DNA from: SAR202 cluster bacterium
Lineage (GTDB): Bacteria > Chloroflexota > Dehalococcoidia > UBA3495
NCBI GenBank assembly: GCA_009392775.1
Contig: VFFT01000133.1
Coordinates: 1 to 5,707 of the forward strand
Direction of reading: 5' to 3'
Length of the DNA: 5,707 nt
The notes below the pieces were generated by a model, which was not told the origin of the DNA, made no database searches, and was given only the letters and a program-made list of their open reading frames with translations. Both the position numbers and the translations under genes were made by a program. This document shows, in pieces, positions 1-5,707 of this stretch (positions are counted from its first letter, which is position 1; each line of letters starts with the position of its first letter).

Positions 1-1025
1 AATGGAGTTTTGAGATTTTTACGATAGATAAATTACCTGAATATAAATCAGCAGTTAATGAAGAATTAAAGGAGTCATTTTCTGGCAGGGACGGTTTTCT
101 GTATGATTTGTTACGGTATCATCTAGGTTGGACAGATCAATATGGTCAAACACAAGACGCTCTGGTAGATATTAGATTTCAGTCAATGTTAGCTCTTTGT
201 GCCGCTGATCTGATGTCGGGTGATATAGAACCGGCGTTGCCTATAGCTGCAGCTGTGCAGCTAATCTGTGATTTTATGGACGTACACGGCGAAGTACAGG
301 CGGGAAGAGTTGGCTCAGATGTGGAAAGACCTACTATATGGTGGATTTGGGGGCCTGCCCAGGCAATAAATGCTGGAGACGGTCTGCACGCACTCGCCAG
401 ATCAGCCATGATGAGACTATCAACGCGTAGCATAGAGCCATCAAAGATTCTAGAGTCAGTCCGATTATTGGATAACACATGTTTGACCTTATGTGAAGGT
501 CAATACATAGATTTGACGTTTCAAGATCAAGTCATGATCAGATCGTCAGATTATGTGGAGATGGTTTCCAAAAAGTCAGGATCTTTGTCAGGCTGCTCAG
601 CTAAATTGGGTGCGCTAGTGTCCGGTTCCAGTAGAGATGCTTGTGCGGCAATCGAAGAGTTTGGTATAAAACTAGGAATTGCATGGCAACTAAAACGGGA
701 TGTAGATGGGCTGTGGGGTGATCTAGGCAATGGTATAACGCCCGACAATTTATTAAATAAAAAAAAGACCTTGCCTCTGATACATGCGCTGGAAACAGGA
801 TCAACTGCAGTAAAGCGCGAGATAACAGGAATTTATATGAAACGAGTTCTGGAACCTTCAGATATATCGCGTGTTCTCGAACTACTTGATGAAGTAGATG
901 CCAAGAGCAACGCGTTGCAGGTAATTGATGGTATTTTGGACGAGGCAGGGAAAAGTATGCTCTCGTGTGGGGTTGATAGTGCGAAAACCGATGAGCTAAT
1001 TGACTGGGTAATAGGAAATAATTAG
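1..1025 (+). CDS. Polyprenyl synthetase family protein with degenerate active site (5' partial; probable pseudoenzyme)
   Basis: The frame is open from the left edge (first full codon at base 3) to the TAG at 1023-1025, giving 340 visible residues. No ATG or GTG lies near the 5' end in frame, so the true start is probably just upstream. The TTG at 108 would cut into the conserved 'YDLLRYHLGW' block and has no good ribosome binding site. Family landmarks are clear: RYHLGW (residues 38-43), 'RPTIWWIWG...QAINAGD', GQYIDL (166-171), 'GIAWQL...LWGD' and 'KKKTLPLIHALE'. Active homologues make linear isoprenyl diphosphates from IPP and an allylic primer using two Mg-binding DDxxD motifs. Here the first motif reads GEVQA (96-100) and the second RDVDG (232-236). 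The GKRxRP region reads DIRFQS (56-61), and the arginine pair after the first motif is missing. The frame has no internal stop, so a conserved non-catalytic protein is likelier than a decaying pseudogene. It may partner a catalytic subunit (inference). It ends 44 bp before pgk. The family call is secure; the function is not. Confidence 0.85.
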   Translation, partial: WSFEIFTIDKLPEYKSAVNEELKESFSGRDGFLYDLLRYHLGWTDQYGQTQDALVDIRFQSMLALCAADLMSGDIEPALPIAAAVQLICDFMDVHGEVQAGRVGSDVERPTIWWIWGPAQAINAGDGLHALARSAMMRLSTRSIEPSKILESVRLLDNTCLTLCEGQYIDLTFQDQVMIRSSDYVEMVSKKSGSLSGCSAKLGALVSGSSRDACAAIEEFGIKLGIAWQLKRDVDGLWGDLGNGITPDNLLNKKKTLPLIHALETGSTAVKREITGIYMKRVLEPSDISRVLELLDEVDAKSNALQVIDGILDEAGKSMLSCGVDSAKTDELIDWVIGNN

Positions 1026-1052
1026 GAGAGCATTCCGTTTTTGGAATATTGC

Positions 1053-1057
1053 AGGAG
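1053..1057 (+). promoter_or_regulatory. Shine-Dalgarno site for pgk
   Basis: AGGAG lies 12 nt before the ATG at 1070, a slightly long spacing. It is the only good match close to that start. A second AGGAG (1024-1028) overlaps the stop codon of the upstream gene but is too far away to serve this start. The site supports ATG 1070 over the in-frame TTG at 1049, which lies upstream of the site. Confidence 0.5.
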
Positions 1058-1069
1058 TTATCTTTTCAT

Positions 1070-2266
1070 ATGCCAAAGAAAGCTTTAACTGATATAGATG
1101 TTAAAGGTAAAAAGGTTCTTGTCAGGGTGGATTTTAATGTTCCCATCGAACAAGGTGCGGCTGGTATAGCTTTATATGATCAGAGGTTAAGGTCGACGTT
1201 GCCGACTATAGAATATCTGCGTAACCAGTCTAGTATCGTCATATTGTGCTCTCACCTAGGTCGCCCAAAAGGTGAGGTGGATGAGGAGTTAAGACTTGCC
1301 CCAATCGGTGATAGATTGAGTCAGTTGCTGGGTTGCCCTGTAACGAGTTTATCCGACTGTGTTGGGCAAGACATCTCTACTCATATTAGTCACTTGGAAG
1401 CAGGAGATGTAGTTCTTCTAGAGAATCTGCGTTTTCATCCAGGGGAAGAAACTAACGACGAGGACTTTATTAAATCGTTAGCTAGTCTTGCTGATGTGTT
1501 CATAATGGATGCTTTTGCTGTGGCTCACAGAAGTCATGCTTCTGTTGTTGGTATAACTAAGCATTTGCCTTCTGCCATGGGGCTCTTGGTAAAGCAGGAA
1601 GTGGATTCAATGACCAAAGCTCTGGATCATCCAGACATACCAATGGCAGCACTCTTGGGAGGGGCCAAAGTTAGCGATAAAATTCTAGTTATAGAACATT
1701 TGCTTGATAGGCTAGACCACCTGATTATAGGTGGGGGTATGTCAGTCACTTTTCTCAATGCCTGTCAGAAGCCAACCGGAGCATCTAGGGTAGAGAGTGA
1801 CCGTATAGAATTCGCTCAGTGGGTTATGGAGGAGGCTGGAAGAAGAGGAACTCAGGTGCATCTTCCAAAAGATTTAGTAGTAGCTAGTGAATTCAGTCCA
1901 ACTCCATCGAAAGTCGATATAGTTGGACTTGATCAAGTTCCCGATGGTTGGTTCATTATGGATATTGGGCCTAGGTCCGCTGAAGCATTTGCTAATATTC
2001 TCGGAGAATGTAAAACGATCATCTGGAACGGCCCAATGGGCGTTTTTGAGATGGATAATTACAAGCGTGGTACCGTTACAATTGGAGAATCTATTGCTAA
2101 TATGTCAGGAGTGACTACTGTGGTTGGAGGCGGGTCTACGGCAGAGGCTGTGGAATCAATGGGGATATCTGATAAATTGACACATGTGTCTACTGGCGGA
2201 GGGGCTTCACTTGAATTTCTCGAAGGTAAAGTGCTTCCAGGTATAGATGCTCTGCCAAATAAATAG
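1070..2266 (+). CDS. pgk: Phosphoglycerate kinase
   Basis: Cytosolic enzyme interconverting 1,3-bisphosphoglycerate + ADP and 3-phosphoglycerate + ATP, the first substrate-level phosphorylation of glycolysis, run in reverse in gluconeogenesis. The 398 residues match the bacterial family length. The N-terminal (3PG) domain shows RVDFNVP (19-25), SHLGRP (61-66, with H62 and R65), ENLRFHPGEE (from 118, R121) and DAFAVAHRSHAS (147-158, R154). The C-terminal (nucleotide) domain shows GGAKVSDK (197-204), GGGM, WNGPMGVFE (319-327), GGGSTAEAV (from 353) and STGGGASLEFLEGK. ATG 1070 is chosen because 'MPKKALTDIDVKGKKVLVRVDFNVP' aligns with the usual start; the TTG at 1049 would add seven unusual residues. 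Two positions differ from the commonest consensus: 'DAFGTAHR' reads DAFAVAHR, and 'GGGD' reads GGGS. I recall the second variant from Dehalococcoides-like PGKs, and neither change touches a catalytic arginine or lysine. It lies 34 bp before apgM, with which it shares 3-phosphoglycerate. Confidence 0.97.
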   Translation: MPKKALTDIDVKGKKVLVRVDFNVPIEQGAAGIALYDQRLRSTLPTIEYLRNQSSIVILCSHLGRPKGEVDEELRLAPIGDRLSQLLGCPVTSLSDCVGQDISTHISHLEAGDVVLLENLRFHPGEETNDEDFIKSLASLADVFIMDAFAVAHRSHASVVGITKHLPSAMGLLVKQEVDSMTKALDHPDIPMAALLGGAKVSDKILVIEHLLDRLDHLIIGGGMSVTFLNACQKPTGASRVESDRIEFAQWVMEEAGRRGTQVHLPKDLVVASEFSPTPSKVDIVGLDQVPDGWFIMDIGPRSAEAFANILGECKTIIWNGPMGVFEMDNYKRGTVTIGESIANMSGVTTVVGGGSTAEAVESMGISDKLTHVSTGGGASLEFLEGKVLPGIDALPNK

Positions 2267-2300
2267 AAATCATTCTAGCGGAAGGGATAGTGGGTTAAAT

Positions 2301-3506
2301 ATGATAGATCTGGAACTATTGCATGATTGTTATGTGAAAACTGGTAGCAAAATAATACTTTTGGTCGTAGATGGGTTAGGTGGCTTAGCGCACCCAAACA
2401 CTGGGAAATCGGAACTTGAAACTGCTCATATACCGAATTTAGATGCGATGGCACAGGAAAGTGCCTGTGGTTTAACTACACCTGTAATGCCAGGAGTGTC
2501 TCCTGGTAGTGGCCCTGGTCACTTGGCGCTATTTGGGTATGACCCTCTCAAGTACCTCATTGGAAGAGGTGCTCTGGAGGCTCTGGGTATAGACGTAGAA
2601 CTCTTGCCCGGAGACGTTGCTGCTCGCGGAAATTTCTGCACGGTCGATGGAGACGAAATGCTCGTAGATCGTAGGGCAGGGCGTATTCCCACAGATCTAA
2701 GTGCACCGTTGTGTAAACGGCTGGATCAAATCGCCATTGAAGGTGTTCAAGTCGATGTATTTCCTGTTCAAGACTACCGGTTTGTTTTACGGTTGAGAGG
2801 ATCAGGTTTGTCTCAGGATGTCAGTGAGACAGACCCGCAGATCACTGGAGTAAAATCTCTCGAAGTGAAAGCTCTCTCGGATACTGCGGACAAAACAGCA
2901 GCTATAGTTAATGAGTTTGTTGATAAGGCTCGGGATGTCTTGAGGGAAGAAGAGCGGGGTAATATGGTATTACTCCGAGGATGGGCGCAACTTCCTCAGC
3001 TGCCCGCTATGGGTGATGTTTATAAGCTGAATCCAGCAGCAGTTGCAGCATATCCGATGTATAGAGGTCTGGCTACTGTGGCGCAGATGAATGTTATACC
3101 TACTGGGAAAACATTTTCTGACGAAGTTGACACTTTGCATCAGAATTATGAGGATTTTGATTTCTTCTTCATCCATTATAAACCTGCGGACGCTGCAGGT
3201 GAGGATGGTGATTTTGATGCAAAAGTTAAGACTTTAGAAGATCTGGATCAATTGATACCTAGGCTACGAGAACTAAATCCAGATGTATTTATGGTAGCTG
3301 GAGATCACTCTACTCCAGCTATTATGGCGGCACATAGTTGGCACCCAGTTCCTTTCATGCTTCACTCGGCTTTAACCAAGGGTGAGGGAGTATCAGGATT
3401 TAACGAGAAGGCATGTAACCTAGGGGCGATCGGGCGTATTCCAGCTACTAATATTATGCTACTGGCGTTATCACACTCCGGTAAACTTACAAAATTTGGA
3501 CCTTAG
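2301..3506 (+). CDS. apgM: 2,3-bisphosphoglycerate-independent phosphoglycerate mutase, archaeal type
   Basis: Interconverts 3-phosphoglycerate and 2-phosphoglycerate through a phosphoserine intermediate. It belongs to the metal-dependent alkaline phosphatase superfamily (archaeal aPGAM branch), distinct from the roughly 510-residue bacterial GpmI and the cofactor-dependent GpmA. Its 401 residues fit the archaeal branch. Visible motifs are VVDGLGG (metal ligand D24), GVSPGSGPGHLALFGYDP (65-82; likely nucleophile S70), IGRGALEALGI, AARGNF (107-112), VDRRAGR (122-128), YPMYRGLA, DAAGEDGDF (297-305), AGDHSTP (D335, H336) and HSWHPVP (from 345, H348). All expected metal and nucleophile residues appear present, so it should be active. 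ATG 2301 is chosen because it places 'MIDLELL...KIILLVVDGLGG' as the usual N-terminus; the in-frame ATG at 2247 overlaps the end of pgk. The only purine-rich stretch upstream (GGAAGGGA, 2280-2287) is about 13 nt from the ATG, so translation may depend partly on coupling to pgk (inference). It ends 14 bp before tpiA. Confidence 0.95.
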   Translation: MIDLELLHDCYVKTGSKIILLVVDGLGGLAHPNTGKSELETAHIPNLDAMAQESACGLTTPVMPGVSPGSGPGHLALFGYDPLKYLIGRGALEALGIDVELLPGDVAARGNFCTVDGDEMLVDRRAGRIPTDLSAPLCKRLDQIAIEGVQVDVFPVQDYRFVLRLRGSGLSQDVSETDPQITGVKSLEVKALSDTADKTAAIVNEFVDKARDVLREEERGNMVLLRGWAQLPQLPAMGDVYKLNPAAVAAYPMYRGLATVAQMNVIPTGKTFSDEVDTLHQNYEDFDFFFIHYKPADAAGEDGDFDAKVKTLEDLDQLIPRLRELNPDVFMVAGDHSTPAIMAAHSWHPVPFMLHSALTKGEGVSGFNEKACNLGAIGRIPATNIMLLALSHSGKLTKFGP

Positions 3507-3520
3507 GATGATTGCCTGAC

Positions 3521-4276
3521 ATGCGTAGGAGCATCGTAGTTGGCAACTGGAAAATGAATCTCACTCATCAAGAAGGGCTTGAGTTGGGTTCGCAGATAAA
3601 ATCCTCCTGCGAAAATATAACGGATGTTCATCTCATATTGGCACCGCCTTTTACATCCTTGATTGGTATGAGGGATCTCCTGTCCGGTTCTCCGGTATCA
3701 CTTGCCGCACAGAATATGTTCTACCATGATTCAGGTGCCTACACTGGCGAAATATCTCCAGTAATGCTTGCAGGTGTTTGCGAATATGTCCTGATAGGAC
3801 ATTCTGAAAGACGGGCGATGTTCCTGGAATGTAACGAGATAATCAATAAAAAGGTGCTCTCTGCTATGAATCATGGTATAGCGCCCATCCTTTGTGTTGG
3901 AGAGTCGTTGCAAGATAGAACGTCAGGGCATTCACTGAAAGCAGTCAAGTTACAGATGGAAGAATCTTTAAAGAACTTGAATAGTCTTGACGGGTTAATG
4001 GTCGCTTATGAACCTGTATGGGCGATTGGAACTGGTGAATCGGCCAGCCCCGAGATAATTGAAACTATGTCTTCTGAAGGTATTCGTACAACGTTAGTAT
4101 CATTGTTCGGCAATGAGGGAAACGCTGTTCCAATCCTGTATGGTGGTAGTGTTAATTCTCAGAATGTCTCCTCTTTCCTCAATTGCGGTCAAGTTGATGG
4201 TGTCCTAGTCGGAGGAGCGAGTCTGGATCATGAACAATTTGTAGATATTGTTAAGCAATCCCGATCTTTGGCCTAG
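3521..4276 (+). CDS. tpiA: Triosephosphate isomerase
   Basis: Cytosolic TIM-barrel enzyme interconverting dihydroxyacetone phosphate and glyceraldehyde 3-phosphate. At 251 residues it has the standard length. Catalytic residues are all visible: N9 and K11 in GNWKMN (8-13), H94 in IGHSERR (92-98) and E164 in AYEPVWAIGTG (162-172). The phosphate-binding segments LYGGSVN (from 207) and DGVLVGGASL (226-235) are also present. ATG 3521 gives the usual 'MRRSIVVGNWKMN' start. The in-frame TTG at 3512 would add three residues and sits only 3 nt from the AGGA (3505-3508) that overlaps the apgM stop codon. From that AGGA the ATG is 12 nt away. The active-site lid reads GTGESAS where many TIMs have GTGKxAT; that position varies in the family, so normal activity is expected. 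The gene lies 14 bp after apgM and 13 bp before miaA, as in an operon. Confidence 0.97.
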   Translation: MRRSIVVGNWKMNLTHQEGLELGSQIKSSCENITDVHLILAPPFTSLIGMRDLLSGSPVSLAAQNMFYHDSGAYTGEISPVMLAGVCEYVLIGHSERRAMFLECNEIINKKVLSAMNHGIAPILCVGESLQDRTSGHSLKAVKLQMEESLKNLNSLDGLMVAYEPVWAIGTGESASPEIIETMSSEGIRTTLVSLFGNEGNAVPILYGGSVNSQNVSSFLNCGQVDGVLVGGASLDHEQFVDIVKQSRSLA

Positions 4277-4281
4277 TGGGG
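4276..4281 (+). promoter_or_regulatory. Likely ribosome binding site deciding the miaA start
   Basis: GTGGGG begins on the last base of the tpiA stop codon. It lies 8 nt before ATG 4290 but only 2 nt before the other in-frame ATG at 4284, so it favours the downstream start. The match to the anti-Shine-Dalgarno sequence is moderate. The overlap with the tpiA stop suggests translational coupling. Confidence 0.4.
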
Positions 4282-4289
4282 TTATGATC

Positions 4290-5219
4290 ATGGCCGATAT
4301 GGTAGTTATTCTCGGGCCCACTGCTACAGGCAAGACGAAACTAGCGATAGAAATTGCCCTAGCTATTAATGGCGAGATCGTTAATGCCGATAGTCGACAG
4401 GTCTACCGATTTATGGATATTGGCACCGCTAAACCAACGCAGGACGAGTGCTCCAGAGCAACCCATCACCTCATTGATATTTTAAATCCGGATGAAATGT
4501 ACAGTGTTGGACAATTCATATCCGACGCTCATACTACTATAAAGCAAATCAGAGAACGCGGCGCCGTTCCTATACTAGCCGGTGGGACAGGTCAATATAT
4601 CTGGAGCTTGCTGGAAGGCTGGAGTGTTCCGGTTGTTCCCCCAAATGACGCGTTCCGAGCACAAAAAGAAGAGCAAGCCGCTAGGCATGGGTATCAACTC
4701 TTGTATGACGAGCTCCAGGAATTGGACGTGGAACGAGCTAGTCAAATAGACCCTCGTAATGTACGGAGAGTTATACGGGCTCTGGAAATTATTCATGTTG
4801 GAGGCATAAAACCATCAGAAGTTACGTCTAAAGGGGACGAGAATTATTCTCCTGTAATAATAGGTCTGACAATGAACAGATCTGATTTGTATGCCAAGAT
4901 TGATCACAGAGTCGATGAAATGATGAATATGGGCCTGCTAGAGGAAGTTAGACGTCTGAAGGAAATGGGATACCACCCGGGCAAGGGAGCCTTGGATAGT
5001 CCTGGTTATCGTGAACTTGGCGATTATCTATCCGATTCCTTGTCTCTACAAGAAGCAGTTGAAAAGGCTAAATACCAAACACATAAGCTGGCCCGACGGC
5101 AATACACATGGTTTAAGAAGGACGACGCGCGGATACATTGGTTAGATAGTAGTCATTTGGACGTATCAACTAAAGCACACCGCTTGCTTTCTCAGACTTA
5201 TCCACAAGCGTCACTATGA
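4290..5219 (+). CDS. miaA: tRNA dimethylallyltransferase (tRNA A37 isopentenyltransferase)
   Basis: Transfers the dimethylallyl group of DMAPP to N6 of adenosine 37 in tRNAs that read UNN codons, giving i6A37, which stabilises codon-anticodon pairing. The 309 residues match the family. Visible motifs are the P-loop GPTATGKT (9-16, K15), NADSRQVYRFMDIGTAKPT (32-50, with the conserved D34 and S35), HHLID..NPDEMYSVGQF, AGGTGQY (97-103), RNVRRVIRALEI (from 156), the 'DSPGYRELGDYL' segment, and the C-terminal THKLARRQYTWFKKD followed by HWLD. ATG 4290 is preferred on ribosome-binding-site spacing; ATG 4284 would add only two residues (Met-Ile). An upstream in-frame TTG at 4248 would overlap tpiA and has no family support. 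The gene follows tpiA by 13 bp. Its substrate, DMAPP, is an isoprenoid precursor, a loose thematic link to the prenyl-synthase homologue at the left of the window (inference). I see no missing key residue. Confidence 0.95.
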   Translation: MADMVVILGPTATGKTKLAIEIALAINGEIVNADSRQVYRFMDIGTAKPTQDECSRATHHLIDILNPDEMYSVGQFISDAHTTIKQIRERGAVPILAGGTGQYIWSLLEGWSVPVVPPNDAFRAQKEEQAARHGYQLLYDELQELDVERASQIDPRNVRRVIRALEIIHVGGIKPSEVTSKGDENYSPVIIGLTMNRSDLYAKIDHRVDEMMNMGLLEEVRRLKEMGYHPGKGALDSPGYRELGDYLSDSLSLQEAVEKAKYQTHKLARRQYTWFKKDDARIHWLDSSHLDVSTKAHRLLSQTYPQASL

Positions 5220-5250
5220 TACAATTACGGTCCTCCCAGTTTATTTGTTC

Positions 5251-5254
5251 GGAG
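5251..5254 (+). promoter_or_regulatory. Shine-Dalgarno site for dapF
   Basis: GGAG lies 10 nt before the GTG at 5265 and is the best match in the 45-bp miaA-dapF gap. Its last base is the first base of a perfect 10-bp palindrome, GTGAATTCAC (5254-5263), which fills the space up to the start codon. It supports GTG 5265 as the initiation codon. Confidence 0.55.
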
Positions 5255-5264
5255 TGAATTCACC

Positions 5265-5707
5265 GTGAAATTTACGAAAATGCAAGGCGCCGGCAATGAT
5301 TATTTGTATATTGACGCACGTCATATCGAGCAGGATTGGGAACGCCTAGCCATCGACATGAGTAACAGGCATTTTGGAGTGGGAAGTGATGGGATAATTC
5401 TGATCCAAAACTCCAGCATAGCTGATTTGAAAATGCGCATGTTCAACGCAGATGGCTCTGAAGGCGAAATGTGTGGCAATGGTATACGATGCTTCGCCAA
5501 ATATTCTCTAGACAAGGGAATAATTCCCAATACTGAAGGCAACCTACAGGTTGAGACGTTAGCCGGCATACGGGATATTGTGCCCATAAGACAAGACGGA
5601 ATCGTGATAGCAGCGCGAGTGTCTATGGGTAAACCAATATTTGCTCCTGATGATGTTCCCGTAGTTGTTGATATGGATTCTAAAAATCCTGTTATAAATT
5701 ACCCTGT
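5265..5707 (+). CDS. dapF: Diaminopimelate epimerase (3' partial)
   Basis: PLP-independent epimerase converting LL- to meso-diaminopimelate, the last common step towards lysine and the peptidoglycan cross-linking residue; cytosolic. The reading frame starts at GTG 5265 and is still open at the right edge, with 147 full codons visible of the roughly 275-290 usual for the family. This is the N-terminal domain and the start of the linker. Visible motifs are KMQGAGNDY (5-13), GVGSDGIILI (38-47), and NADGSEGEMCGNGIRC (61-76), which carries the first catalytic cysteine, C70. The second catalytic cysteine lies in the missing half. The GTG start is supported by the standard 'MKFTKMQGAGND' N-terminus, with GGAG 10 nt upstream. 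The usual His of 'MHGAGND' is Gln here, a variant I associate with Chloroflexota homologues. It follows miaA by 45 bp with no visible terminator. The truncation is an artefact of the window edge. Confidence 0.95.
   Translation, partial: MKFTKMQGAGNDYLYIDARHIEQDWERLAIDMSNRHFGVGSDGIILIQNSSIADLKMRMFNADGSEGEMCGNGIRCFAKYSLDKGIIPNTEGNLQVETLAGIRDIVPIRQDGIVIAARVSMGKPIFAPDDVPVVVDMDSKNPVINYP

Noticed and set aside
1..13. ATG GAG TTT TGA at the left edge as the end of an upstream gene
   Set aside because: It is only four codons in a different frame from the first gene; nothing can be concluded without sequence to the left.
179..478. 99-codon minus-strand open frame
   Set aside because: It lies wholly within the prenyl-synthase homologue, shows no recognisable domain and is best explained as a shadow frame. 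The same holds for the other antisense frames at 551-748, 601-804, 2970-3176, 3731-3913, 4575-4796 and 5321-5587.
108..1025. TTG at 108 as the true start of the first gene
   Set aside because: The frame continues upstream to the window edge with family-like sequence (YDLLRYHLGW preceded by a plausible helix), and there is no ribosome binding site at a suitable distance.
1037..1042. Hairpin plus T-run (ATTCC-GTTTTT-GGAAT, 1032-1047) as a rho-independent terminator between the prenyl-synthase homologue and pgk
   Set aside because: The T-run is in the loop, not after the stem; the stem is only 5 bp with three A-T pairs. It does not have terminator architecture.
1923..2114. 63-codon plus-strand open frame inside pgk
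   Set aside because: It overlaps the conserved PGK nucleotide-binding domain in another frame and shows no motif; shadow frame.
4029..4049. TIM lid sequence GTGESAS as a sign of a defective enzyme
   Set aside because: The residue after GTG is naturally variable in TIM (K, L, R and others), and the catalytic N, K, H and E residues are all present.
5232..5254. CTCC (5233-5236) pairing with the dapF Shine-Dalgarno GGAG (5251-5254) as a translational switch
   Set aside because: Only 4 bp can pair and the pairing does not extend in either direction; too weak to support a riboregulator.

Overview
The window looks like a compact, single-strand chromosomal gene cluster from a bacterium, most likely a member of Chloroflexota (Dehalococcoidia or marine SAR202-like). 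I judge this from remembered family resemblance, without a search. The polyprenyl-synthetase-like protein has the N-terminal 'LLRYHLGW' block I associate with that phylum. The phosphoglycerate mutase is of the archaeal cofactor-independent type (ApgM), which that phylum uses. The PGK C-terminus ('GGGSTAEAV...STGGGASLEFLEGK') and the DapF start ('KMQGAGNDY') also fit. G+C appears to be in the mid-40s percent.

Layout, all on the + strand: (1) a 5'-truncated polyprenyl synthetase homologue that has lost its catalytic motifs (1-1025); (2) pgk, phosphoglycerate kinase (1070-2266); (3) apgM, 2,3-BPG-independent phosphoglycerate mutase (2301-3506); (4) tpiA, triosephosphate isomerase (3521-4276); (5) miaA, tRNA dimethylallyltransferase (4290-5219); (6) dapF, diaminopimelate epimerase, cut by the right edge of the window (5265-5707+). 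The gaps are 44, 34, 14, 13 and 45 bp. I see no convincing terminator or promoter in any of them, so the six genes could be one transcription unit. No stretch longer than about 50 bp lacks a gene.

Three genes form a lower-glycolysis/gluconeogenesis block. TpiA interconverts DHAP and GAP, Pgk interconverts 1,3-bisphosphoglycerate and 3-phosphoglycerate, and ApgM interconverts 3- and 2-phosphoglycerate. GAPDH and enolase are not in the window. The flanking genes are housekeeping functions linked to isoprenoids (MiaA uses dimethylallyl diphosphate) and to lysine/peptidoglycan precursors (DapF).

The observation most worth following is the first gene. It keeps the prenyl-synthase fold signature over about 340 codons with an intact frame, but lacks the first DDxxD motif, most of the second, and the GKR substrate-binding motif. 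This suggests a pseudoenzyme, possibly the non-catalytic subunit of a heteromeric prenyl diphosphate synthase. Otherwise the region is ordinary core metabolism. I found no RNA genes, mobile elements, CRISPR arrays or defence-type systems.
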